Assembly: GCA_016432265.1 (NCBI GenBank)
Contig: CP066681.1
Span: 1-64,000 of the forward strand
Reading direction: 5' to 3'
From: Micavibrio aeruginosavorus
GTDB lineage: Bacteria > Pseudomonadota > Alphaproteobacteria > Micavibrionales > Micavibrionaceae
Length of the DNA: 64,000 bases
Shown here: positions 1-7,044 of the stretch, piece by piece
How the letters are laid out: every line of letters begins with the position of its first letter
How positions within the stretch are numbered: position 1 is the stretch's first letter
Program-made: the position numbers and the translations under genes
Notes under the pieces: model-generated
Told to the model about the DNA's origin: nothing
What the model saw: the letters and a program-made list of their open reading frames with translations, nothing else
Databases searched by the model: none

Positions 1-139
1 ACTTCATCGCCTTCGCCAGACCCTTCTTCGCCAGCACCGTCGCTATCGCCGCCGTCAGCGTCGTCTTCCCATGGTCAACGTGCCCAATCGTCCCGATGTT
101 CACGTGCGGCTTGTTCCGCTCAAACTTTTCCTTTGCCAT
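1..139 (-). CDS. tuf: Elongation factor Tu, N-terminal fragment (cut by window edge)
   Basis: The minus-strand frame from the ATG at 139 gives the N-terminus of EF-Tu, beginning [20 protein letters not shown]. The G1 P-loop follows as GHVDHGKTT. About 46 codons are present and the rest lies left of the window. EF-Tu is the GTPase that delivers aminoacyl-tRNA to the ribosome A site. A perfect -35 box lies upstream, so this copy probably starts its own transcript. The upstream gene is not fusA, so this may be a tuf copy outside the str operon, but that cannot be settled from the fragment. Confidence 0.97.
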   Translation of the reverse strand, partial: MAKEKFERNKPHVNIGTIGHVDHGKTTLTAAIATVLAKKGLAKAMK

Positions 140-224
140 TTATTTAATGCTCCTCAATGTGGAAAGAGTATTGTTTCAAAGCGCGGCTCCGCAGGTGATT
201 GGATGCCTCCAGCGCGTAGCCGAG

Positions 225-253
225 GGTTTAGAAAAGTTAAGGCCCTCTGTCAA
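225..253 (-). promoter_or_regulatory. Predicted sigma-70-type promoter of tuf
   Basis: On the minus strand a perfect TTGACA (248-253) is followed after 17 bases by TAAACC (225-230). This lies about 85 bases before the tuf ATG. The -10 match is modest (three of six), so the call rests on the perfect -35 box, the ideal spacing and the position ahead of a highly expressed gene. Confidence 0.5.
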
Positions 254-295
254 CAGCTTTTCTGCGGAAAATCCCGGTCTGGAAGGATTTCAGGC

Positions 296-916
296 CTATG
301 CCCTTTCCGATAAAACCCGGGGCCCGGGAATCTCGCGACAGCCGGACGGCCACAGACAGCCCGACGGCGCCTCTGTTATAATCTGATTCCCGGACAGCCA
401 GGCGTCATGGTCAAGCCGTGCCTGACCACCCACCCAGCAGCAGCCCATAGCATGCGCCTGCCCCGAGACGACCGCCTGCCCCGCAACCAGCACATGCCCC
501 CCAACATATGATCGCCCGTAAACCTGAGCTTGACCAAAGACGCGCGCCGAACCGGCTACAACCGCCTGTCCACAAACAACCGCTCTTTCAAAAACCCAGG
601 CCTGGTCACAGACAGTTGCCGCGCCCCCGACCCACGCATCACCCCATATCCGGGCATTGCCCAAAATGCAGGCCCGGTCTGCCACCCAGCAATTCCCCGC
701 ATGGGAAAGGTTATCAAGCGATTGGACATAACCGCCAAGATCTCCACGCCGCACTACATCGCGGATCGCGCGCACGGCCCGGATGCGATAAAGCGTTAAG
801 CGCCCCCTCCCCTGCGGATCCTCAATTTCACGGCTGTCCTGAAAAAGCAGCTCGTATTTGTCGCCGGCAGGGCGGCGGCAGAAAGGCAAGAGTCTTGTAC
901 GCTGGCTAACAGGCAT
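296..916 (-). CDS. Left-handed beta-helix / hexapeptide-repeat-like protein of unknown function
   Basis: This 206-residue protein has an N-terminal lead (residues 1-65) ending in a DLGGYVQSLDNLSHAGNCWV segment. That segment is typical of small YdcK-like repeat proteins found in phage and bacterial genomes. Residues about 75-190 consist of short repeats with alternating A-x-V/G-x-A units (examples GNARIWGDAWV, GSARVFGQAQVYG), which should fold as a left-handed parallel beta-helix. No acyltransferase catalytic histidine motif is evident, so an enzymatic role is not supported. It is on the same strand upstream of tuf and divergent from the Ter-like genes. The start ATG has a GAGG about 12 bases upstream, a weak ribosome site. 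The basic, proline-rich C-terminal 30 residues do not continue the repeat. Confidence 0.7.
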   Translation of the reverse strand: MPVSQRTRLLPFCRRPAGDKYELLFQDSREIEDPQGRGRLTLYRIRAVRAIRDVVRRGDLGGYVQSLDNLSHAGNCWVADRACILGNARIWGDAWVGGAATVCDQAWVFERAVVCGQAVVAGSARVFGQAQVYGRSYVGGHVLVAGQAVVSGQAHAMGCCWVGGQARLDHDAWLSGNQIITEAPSGCLWPSGCREIPGPRVLSERA

Positions 917-1073
917 GAGTGAAGAAAACCTCGCAAGGTCAAGTGGGGCTGCTCACATAGCACAGCTTCATCGTCATGGCGAGAGGAAACGCGATAAATA
1001 ATTAACAATAACTGAAGAAAAAACAAAGTTTCGTTACCAACAGCTTGCAATAAACATTTTTCTCTTTCATTAA

Positions 1074-1086
1074 CCAGCAATGCTGG
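1074..1086. promoter_or_regulatory. Short perfect dyad in the divergent intergenic region before the Ter-like genes
   Basis: CCAGCA-A-TGCTGG is a 13-bp perfect inverted repeat lying 108 bp upstream of the TerA-like start, in the 278-bp gap between the divergent genes at 916 and 1195. It could be an operator for either gene. The rest of the gap is AT-rich near 1000-1070 and shows no convincing -35/-10 pair. The dyad is short enough to occur by chance. Confidence 0.25.
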
Positions 1087-1194
1087 AAAATATCAGGGGA
1101 GAGTCCTCAACGCGCCGTCATTTTTTGAGGTTTTGCGCGGATCGCTGTTGATGATATCCTCCCACGTGCACACATCCTGCAGGAGACTTCACCT

Positions 1195-1929
1195 ATGCCC
1201 CGCGATACGATTTCAACCGACGCCCTTACCGAGGCCACGCGCGACCGTTCCGAATTTTCCGGCCACGGCAACGCCAAGGGTTCCGCCGGGTACCGTGCCG
1301 ATAACGAGGAACATGTCGAAAACCTGCTGAACGGCTTCGGCGAAACCATAGTTGTCAACGCGCCGGACGCCGGGTTTGACGATATCATCGTGGCCGCGTC
1401 ATGGGACAATATACAAGTTAAAGAAGCCGGATTGATCGGCAAGCTGGTGAAGAAAGTCACCAAGCAGGGCGTCGATATCGACCTAGGCTGCCTTTATGAG
1501 CTACAGGACGGCAGCCGCGGCTGCCTGCAGGCGTTCGGCGAAATGTTCGGCGCCTACGACGAAAACCCGTATATGAACATTTCCGGCGACGAACGCACGG
1601 GCGATAAAGAAGGCGACGACGAGTCGATGCACATCAATGGCAAGAAATGGTCGGAGGTTCGCCGCCTGATCATCTATGTCTATATTTATAGCGGCAATGT
1701 GAACTGGGATCAGATCCGCCCCAAAATCCAGATCCGCATGCCGGGCGAGCAGCCGCTGACAATCACTCCCGCAATCAAGAAAACCGATCTGCCAGTCTGC
1801 GCGATCGCCGGAATCGAGAACATCAACAACAACATCAAGTTCACAAACTTCGGTGAGTATTTTCCGGGCCACGCCGAAATGGATCGCGCCTATGGCTATG
1901 GGCTGACCTGGGACGACGGCGAGAAATAA
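1195..1929 (+). CDS. TerA-like tellurium-resistance/stress-response domain protein
   Basis: This 244-residue protein matches the C-terminal TerD-like beta-sandwich domain of TerA. It has the VDIDLGCLYEL start of the domain (residues about 93-103), then the QAFGEMFG, NISGDERTG and MHINGKKWSE stretches, and ends with YFPGHAEMDRAYGYGLTW, all typical of TerA. The acidic and asparagine residues in the D-E-R-T-G/E-G-D-D segments are the expected calcium-binding type for this family. The family acts in a membrane-associated Ter stress complex linked to tellurite, phage and colicin resistance, but the biochemical role is not settled. The first 60 residues are polar and unassigned. The ATG at 1195 has AGGAGA nine bases upstream. 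It is followed after 19 bp by a TerD-like gene, so the two are very probably co-transcribed. At 244 aa it is shorter than classical TerA (about 385 aa). Confidence 0.85.
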   Translation: MPRDTISTDALTEATRDRSEFSGHGNAKGSAGYRADNEEHVENLLNGFGETIVVNAPDAGFDDIIVAASWDNIQVKEAGLIGKLVKKVTKQGVDIDLGCLYELQDGSRGCLQAFGEMFGAYDENPYMNISGDERTGDKEGDDESMHINGKKWSEVRRLIIYVYIYSGNVNWDQIRPKIQIRMPGEQPLTITPAIKKTDLPVCAIAGIENINNNIKFTNFGEYFPGHAEMDRAYGYGLTWDDGEK

Positions 1930-1948
1930 CGGTTAAAGGATTTACCCG

Positions 1949-2758
1949 ATGAGCGACTTCGATAGCGACGACGACATCTTCAAGAAGATGCAAGCGGAAG
2001 ACGACGAGGTGAAGCCGATCGACATCGGCGCGGGGGCCCCGTCAACCCGGAGCCCTTCACCGGGCAGCCCGCCGTTTCATGAATCCGACCTGATCAACCC
2101 GGCCGAGGAGTTCAGGCAGGAAATCCCCGAGGAAATCGCCTCGCATATGTTCGACAACGACATCAATTTTATCCGCAAGGGCGAATATGTCGACATCCTG
2201 CGCAAAGATCCGACACTGCGTCAGTTGCGGATTGGCGGAGGGTGGGAGCAACGCGCGATAGAAGAAGACAAAGTCGACATCGACCTCTCGATTTTCTTCC
2301 TCGACCGCAACGATAAGACGAGGGAAGATTCAGACTTCATTTTTTACAACAATCAAAGCGGTTTTGAAGGCGGCTGCAAGCATGGCGGCGACAGCCGCAC
2401 GGGTGCCGGCGAGGGAGACGACGAAACCGTTCTTCTCGACCTGAACGCCTTGCCCTTCGACATTCAGAAAATCATGTTCGTGTTTTCGATCTACGATGAG
2501 GAGATGAAAGGGCTGAACTTCAGTTTGGTTCGCGATGTCTTCCTGCGCATCGTCAACGAAGAAAGCGGCGATGAAGTCTGCCGCTTCGCCTTTGAAGACA
2601 ATGAGCTGATCGGCGGCAACGGCATTTATGTAGCCTCTTTGATCCGCGAGGGGCCGCGCTGGACTTTCGAAGCCATCGGCCAGTTCGTCAACGGCGGTCT
2701 GGCCGAAATCGCCAGCAAATACGGGATCATCGTGCAAGAATTGCAGTCAACAGGTTGA
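1949..2758 (+). CDS. TerD-family calcium-binding stress protein with acidic N-terminal extension
   Basis: Residues about 95-265 form a TerD domain: KVDIDLSIFFLD at the start, then DSDFIFYNN, GDSRTGAGEGDDE (the signature calcium-binding acidic loop) and FSLVRDVFLRIVN. It ends with the family-typical GGLAEIASKYG. The first 90 residues are a separate acidic, proline/serine-containing region that normal TerD proteins (about 190 aa) lack. TerD proteins bind calcium and are part of a cytosolic/membrane stress complex. It sits 19 bp downstream of the TerA-like gene with a TAAAGGA site before the ATG. No terB, terC, terY or terZ follows; the next gene is convergent three bases away. Confidence 0.87.
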   Translation: MSDFDSDDDIFKKMQAEDDEVKPIDIGAGAPSTRSPSPGSPPFHESDLINPAEEFRQEIPEEIASHMFDNDINFIRKGEYVDILRKDPTLRQLRIGGGWEQRAIEEDKVDIDLSIFFLDRNDKTREDSDFIFYNNQSGFEGGCKHGGDSRTGAGEGDDETVLLDLNALPFDIQKIMFVFSIYDEEMKGLNFSLVRDVFLRIVNEESGDEVCRFAFEDNELIGGNGIYVASLIREGPRWTFEAIGQFVNGGLAEIASKYGIIVQELQSTG

Positions 2759-2761
2759 CGA

Positions 2762-3265
2762 TCAGAAACCGCGACCTTTGATATTGAGCATCTGCTCAGG
2801 TTTGATTTTCGGCGATTTGCTGCTGCCGCCGCCGTACTGATCGGCGAAGCGGTCGCGTGAATGGAAAGCTTCTTCCAGGAGGTCGTCTATATTCGGGATC
2901 TCACCGGCCATCAGCTCCTGCACTACCATCTGAAAAAACGTGCAGGCCTTTTCTTCCCAGTTATATTTGTCGGCACCGTAAGACTCGCCGCGGATTTTGA
3001 AATCGGAAACGTTCCAGTTTCCATCTGCTTGCGGGATAGCGCGCAAAAAGCAGACAGGCTCCATCGGTTTTTTACCAGCCGGCGGATTTTCATACATGAA
3101 CTGGATTTCGCCTTCGATCTCATCAGCATCCGCACCCATGCGTATTTCGGCGCTGCAGGTTACCCCCTTGACCGCGTCATAGGCCGACCACGGCACGCTT
3201 TCATAGGCCCCGGGCACAAACCCGACACCCATTTTATCCATCAACTCCTTGAGCGGCACACGCAT
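2762..3265 (-). CDS. Hypothetical protein, convergent with the TerD-like gene
   Basis: This 167-residue protein is not one I recognise. It is mildly acidic with no signal peptide or membrane segment. It has a mixed alpha/beta composition with a C-terminal helix-rich stretch (residues about 100-135, including MVVQELMAGEIPNIDDLLEE) and a flexible glycine/serine/lysine tail. It ends three bases from the stop of the TerD-like gene on the other strand. Position alone suggests a link with the Ter-like module. The 157-bp gap upstream (3266-3422) holds no recognisable motif. Confidence 0.65.
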   Translation of the reverse strand: MRVPLKELMDKMGVGFVPGAYESVPWSAYDAVKGVTCSAEIRMGADADEIEGEIQFMYENPPAGKKPMEPVCFLRAIPQADGNWNVSDFKIRGESYGADKYNWEEKACTFFQMVVQELMAGEIPNIDDLLEEAFHSRDRFADQYGGGSSKSPKIKPEQMLNIKGRGF

Positions 3266-3422
3266 GATTTAATTATAATCCTTCAGCCTCAATCCGTGCG
3301 CGGAAAATAGAGCAAAAAGGCAACTTTGTGAAAGGAAAAACAGTACCCCCCCTGAATCTGCGGCCATTTTTAACCGCCACCGCACGCATTTCGCTCAAAA
3401 AGGCAGAAATTCTTCCGCAGGT

Positions 3423-3791
3423 TCAACGATTCGCCAGCTTGAATAAGCCCGAAAATCTCTGGCGCGGGCCATCATCACGTTTTTCCATCACCGCCACAAC
3501 GACGCGGCGCGTCAGGTCGCGTATGTCCTGAAACTCCCCGACCCAGTTGTTATGCGACAACTCCGCAAAAAGCTTGACAGCATCGGCGCTTCTGGAATGC
3601 GGACATGTGGATTGCAAGTTGGATTTGAGAGGCCGCGAGAGCTTCCTGCAATCGTCATAGCCCAGACGCAGCCCGACATGTTGTTTATGAGCATCCCAAA
3701 CGTTGTCCATGATGAAATTGACCGCATCCACAGTGACGGAGTTGACCGGAGCTGAGGATGAAGCGGCGGAAGAATGGGATTCTTGTGACAT
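3423..3791 (-). CDS. Hypothetical protein downstream of a perfect palindrome
   Basis: Starting at the ATG at 3791 (MSQESHSSAA), this is a 122-residue polar protein without recognised domains. Residues 1-17 are serine/alanine-rich and the remainder looks helical. An ATG at 3884 would extend the frame by 31 residues, but that stretch reads through a 30-bp perfect palindrome and is cysteine- and arginine-rich, so I prefer the internal start. No strong ribosome site is visible (ACAGG about ten bases before), so the exact start is uncertain. It shares strand with the hypothetical gene at 2762-3265 and with xseA upstream. Confidence 0.5.
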   Translation of the reverse strand: MSQESHSSAASSSAPVNSVTVDAVNFIMDNVWDAHKQHVGLRLGYDDCRKLSRPLKSNLQSTCPHSRSADAVKLFAELSHNNWVGEFQDIRDLTRRVVVAVMEKRDDGPRQRFSGLFKLANR

Positions 3792-3823
3792 GACATAACC
3801 TGTACATGGTTGAAGGACTCTTG

Positions 3824-3853
3824 TTCTCGCCATGGTAGCTACCATGGCGAGAA
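3824..3853. repeat. Perfect 30-bp palindrome
   Basis: The 30 bases from 3824 to 3853 equal their own reverse complement, centred on TAGCTA with arms TTCTCGCCATGG and CCATGGCGAGAA. There is no loop, so it suits a dimeric protein site or cruciform better than a transcription terminator. It lies 33 bp upstream of the preferred start of the gene at 3423-3791, where an operator would be expected. Confidence 0.85.
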
Positions 3854-3924
3854 TGAATCCTATGCACCTATTTGTGCGACGCACAAAACCGGACTGCCTG
3901 AGAAAATCGACAAATTTGTGCCTG

Positions 3925-3962
3925 CCGGAAAAATTTACGGTAATTTTATTACAAAATTTCGG
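3925..3962. repeat. AT-rich imperfect inverted repeat
   Basis: The core GTAATTTTATTAC (3940-3952) is a 13-bp dyad, flanked by imperfectly matching arms of the CCGGAAAAATTT / AAATTTCGG type. It lies between the xseA stop and the 3423-3791 gene. It may be a second regulatory dyad or a weak terminator for xseA on the minus strand, though no clean T-run follows. Confidence 0.35.
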
Positions 3963-4008
3963 TGGGCGTCCCGATTTTTGACTGCGGCTAACACGGTAAA
4001 AAACGATG

Positions 4009-5382
4009 TCAATCTATCAAGGCGCGACGGCGCTGATTCCCCTTGAACTGCAAGGAAACGGCCTGACCCGATGCAATTTGCCCTGATTCACCCAAAGGCC
4101 TGTCATCCGCCGGATCGCGCACGACGACATAGCCCCTATCCAAGACCCGTTCGAAAGACAGGCTTTCGAGCATGCGCCGCAGCGACCTTAAAGCCTGCGC
4201 CTTATCCGAAATCAAACGCGGCGCGGTGTTTTTAAGCCGATCCACGCGATCCTGCAGACGCTGGCTTTCGCGTTCGATCAGACTGCGCGGATGGCGCAGG
4301 GCCGCACCCAAACGCACGACCCGCGTTTCCCGTTCCCTGATGTTCGTGGCAAAAGCCGTATCCAGTCTATGCAGGGCGTGATCGAGCGATTGCGTCTTGG
4401 TCGCCAGCAGGCGCTGCGGATCGCCCAGCCGCGCAGCCATACCCTGCACGCGTTCCCGCCGGTGGTCGATCAGGCGTGTCATGCCGGTAAAGAGACGACG
4501 TGTCTGCTCCATCACCGCAGCCAACAATTCCGCACGAACCGGCACGGCCATCTCCGCCGCTGCCGTCGGTGTCGGCGCGCGCACATCGGCGGCATAATCA
4601 ATCAGCGTGGTGTCTGTCTCATGCCCCACGGCGGAGATCAGCGGGATACTGCAATCCGCCGCCGCACGCACGACAGCTTCCTCGTTGAATGCCATTAAAT
4701 CCTCAAGCGAGCCACCGCCCCGCGCCACGATCAGAAGATCAGGCCGCGGCACTTTGCCCGAAGCAGGCAGTGCATCGAAGCCGCGAATGGCGCCGGCAAT
4801 CTGTTCGGCCGCGCCTTCGCCCTGCACCAGCACCGGCCAGACCAGAACATGACGCGGGAAGCGATCATCCAGCCGGTGCAGAATATCGCGGATCACGGCC
4901 CCCGTGGGCGATGTCACCACGCCGATCACACGCGGCAGGTATGGCAACGGTATTTTGCGCGCCGGATCGAACAGCCCCTCGGCGGCCAGCTTCTTCTTGC
5001 GGTCTTCCAGCATCTTGAGCAAGGCGCCCGCGCCCGCCAGCTCGATCGAATCGACGATCAACTGATAACGCGAGGATTTGGGATAGGTCGTGATCTTGCC
5101 GGTACATATGACTTCAAGCCCCTCTTCAGGCCTGATCTTCAGACGCTGCATGGTCGAACGCCAGCATATGATGCTAATGCTGGCGTTTTCGTCTTTCAGA
5201 TCGGCATACAGGTGACCCGAAGCCGCCAGCTTCATCCCCGCTATTTCTCCGCGCACGCGCACGCGGCCAAAACTTTCCTCGAGCGAACGCTGGATGCTGC
5301 CTGACAGCTCGGACACGCTTAATTCCGGTACATTGGAACGCGCAGGAACGGGAGCGGGGTTGCTGAACAGGTCAGAGTTCAT
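4009..5382 (-). CDS. xseA: Exodeoxyribonuclease VII large subunit
   Basis: The product has 457 residues, the normal XseA length. The N-terminal OB fold (residues about 20-115, including VRVRGEIAG and SGHLYADLKDENASI) is followed by the catalytic domain with GVVTSPTGAVIRDI, the glycine-rich VARGGGSLEDLMAFN and AVGHETDTTLIDYAADVRAPTPTAAAE signatures. A long coiled-coil region and a C-terminal RGYVVVRD barrel segment complete it. ExoVII degrades single-stranded DNA from both ends with the small subunit XseB, which is not encoded here. The gene is transcribed away from the aminotransferase gene, with 64 bp between the starts. Confidence 0.97.
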   Translation of the reverse strand: MNSDLFSNPAPVPARSNVPELSVSELSGSIQRSLEESFGRVRVRGEIAGMKLAASGHLYADLKDENASISIICWRSTMQRLKIRPEEGLEVICTGKITTYPKSSRYQLIVDSIELAGAGALLKMLEDRKKKLAAEGLFDPARKIPLPYLPRVIGVVTSPTGAVIRDILHRLDDRFPRHVLVWPVLVQGEGAAEQIAGAIRGFDALPASGKVPRPDLLIVARGGGSLEDLMAFNEEAVVRAAADCSIPLISAVGHETDTTLIDYAADVRAPTPTAAAEMAVPVRAELLAAVMEQTRRLFTGMTRLIDHRRERVQGMAARLGDPQRLLATKTQSLDHALHRLDTAFATNIRERETRVVRLGAALRHPRSLIERESQRLQDRVDRLKNTAPRLISDKAQALRSLRRMLESLSFERVLDRGYVVVRDPADDRPLGESGQIASGQAVSLQFKGNQRRRALID

Positions 5383-5446
5383 AGTAAATTTGCAATATGT
5401 AAAAATGTAGTGCTAGGGTAGCCCCATCCTAAACGATGGGCGAGCC

Positions 5447-6997
5447 ATGGCAAAGCGCAAAGTCCTTGATATGTCCCTTGGCAATCCGCTGCACCCGTTC
5501 CGCAGCGCGGCCCGTTACGCCTTCCGTGAAGCCGCCAAAGACCTGAATCAGTACCGATTCATGAACCGCGGCAGTGGCGATCCCGAAATCCGCCGCGTTT
5601 ACGAGGCGGTCAGCGATTATTTCACCGACCGCGGCATATATCCGCCGCGCTGGACGGGTTTGCCACTGGATAATCTTTCGCTGATGGGCGGCGGCACCAC
5701 CGAGGGCTACAACCTCGTGATCCAGCTTTTGATTCAGGATGTCATGGCGGAAAACAAACGTCTGAACCGCGCCCTCAAACCCGCGATCCTGATGCCGATC
5801 CCCACCTACGGCTTTTTCATGCACGCTCCTGAAAGCTGGGGCATCCGGATCGTGCCGATTGAACGGCACCTCCAAACAGGAGGGCAAATCAAAAAAAATG
5901 AACTGGTCGCGGCGATCAGGAAGGCGCACGCTGAAGATTTGCGCATCGTTGCCTATTTCGATTCCAATCCCAACAACCCGCTGGGTACGATCAGGGATGA
6001 AAGCGTGACACGTGAACTGGCAGACGTATTTCTTGCATTGAACGCGCATTACAAAAGAATCGACGAGGAAGCGCTGGTGGAATGGCAAAAGACGCAGCCC
6101 GCGATCGATTCTGACTTGATGGACGGCCTGACATTCAAACCCGGCCGCATATGGGAAGGCCCGGCCAGCCGCGTCCGCACCATTGATGACATGGTTTACG
6201 ACGGACTGGAATACGGTGCGCGCAGGGCGTTTGCGTTTGCGCAAATCCCCGAATTCTATAAAGACGCCATCACGCTGGCCGGGCCTTCGAAAGCAGGGCT
6301 GGCCAATATGCGCGGCGGGGTTGTAATCGCGAACAGCAACGATATCGGACAGCTCGAACGCCTGCGCATCAATAACAACTACTTCCCCTCGCGCGCCACG
6401 CTTGCAGCGCTGGAAGCCTTTTACAGCCCGAAAGAGCCTTTTGCCAGCGTGCGAAAAGAGCATCTGATCAGGATGAATCACGATCACCGCTTCCATGGCC
6501 TGTTTATGAAAGCCCTGATCAACGGTCTGCCGACGATGCCGGAAGCTGCGGAAGACGACCGCCGCCGGATTGTTGAAACCTACGCGCGCATAAAATCTTG
6601 CGGTCTGCAAAAAGCCGAAGAGCGGTTGTCAAGGGGAATAGGCGGGATCAAGGTCATCACGACGCCGGAGGCCGGCTTCTTTCACCTGATCGATTTCGAA
6701 GAGCTGCGTGGCGGCACATACCAATCGCCCCGCCATCACTGGGAAGACGCCAAGCCTTTCACCGACGCGTACAGCCTGATCGACATTCTGACGACGGGAC
6801 AAAGCATCCATTCCTGCAACGGCAGTTGGATGGGTATGGGCATGGATTCGCTGTTGACACGGGCAACGTTCGCCATCCCCCTGAAAGATATTCTGGAATA
6901 TGCCGAACGCCTGCAAAGGGCCGTTGGACACATCAGGAAAGCAGAACGACGGCCTGTCCGCTCCCGCAACGCACAAAACCGCAGCCTCGGTCTTTAA
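5447..6997 (+). CDS. PLP-dependent aminotransferase, class I/II fold
   Basis: This 516-residue protein has the fold-type I aminotransferase signatures: GGGTTEGYN (PLP phosphate cup, residues about 81-89), IPTYGFF, SNPNNPLG (residues 173-180) and YDGLEYG (252-258, aspartate and tyrosine contacting the ring). The Schiff-base lysine is K282 within AGPSKAGLANMRGG. The C-terminal 110 residues include a second substrate-domain segment and an arginine-rich tail. It is longer than standard aspartate/tyrosine aminotransferases (about 400 aa), with an insertion around residues 205-250. Its amino-acid substrate cannot be assigned. It lies 47 bp upstream of putA on the same strand, which suggests a link with amino acid catabolism. 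Confidence 0.85.
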   Translation: MAKRKVLDMSLGNPLHPFRSAARYAFREAAKDLNQYRFMNRGSGDPEIRRVYEAVSDYFTDRGIYPPRWTGLPLDNLSLMGGGTTEGYNLVIQLLIQDVMAENKRLNRALKPAILMPIPTYGFFMHAPESWGIRIVPIERHLQTGGQIKKNELVAAIRKAHAEDLRIVAYFDSNPNNPLGTIRDESVTRELADVFLALNAHYKRIDEEALVEWQKTQPAIDSDLMDGLTFKPGRIWEGPASRVRTIDDMVYDGLEYGARRAFAFAQIPEFYKDAITLAGPSKAGLANMRGGVVIANSNDIGQLERLRINNNYFPSRATLAALEAFYSPKEPFASVRKEHLIRMNHDHRFHGLFMKALINGLPTMPEAAEDDRRRIVETYARIKSCGLQKAEERLSRGIGGIKVITTPEAGFFHLIDFEELRGGTYQSPRHHWEDAKPFTDAYSLIDILTTGQSIHSCNGSWMGMGMDSLLTRATFAIPLKDILEYAERLQRAVGHIRKAERRPVRSRNAQNRSLGL

Positions 6998-7044
6998 GAA
7001 AAAAAGACGGGGTGATAGAGTGCCTTCCGTGCGAATAAACACGG

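Noticed and set aside
3810-4046. 78-codon plus-strand frame across the palindrome
   Set aside because: It overlaps the xseA 3' end and has no ribosome site or family; the palindrome itself creates start codons on both strands.
5429-6610. Long open frame (393 codons) on the minus strand inside the aminotransferase gene
   Set aside because: The plus-strand frame carries clear aminotransferase motifs, and the antisense frame has no recognisable domain; it is a by-product of codon bias.
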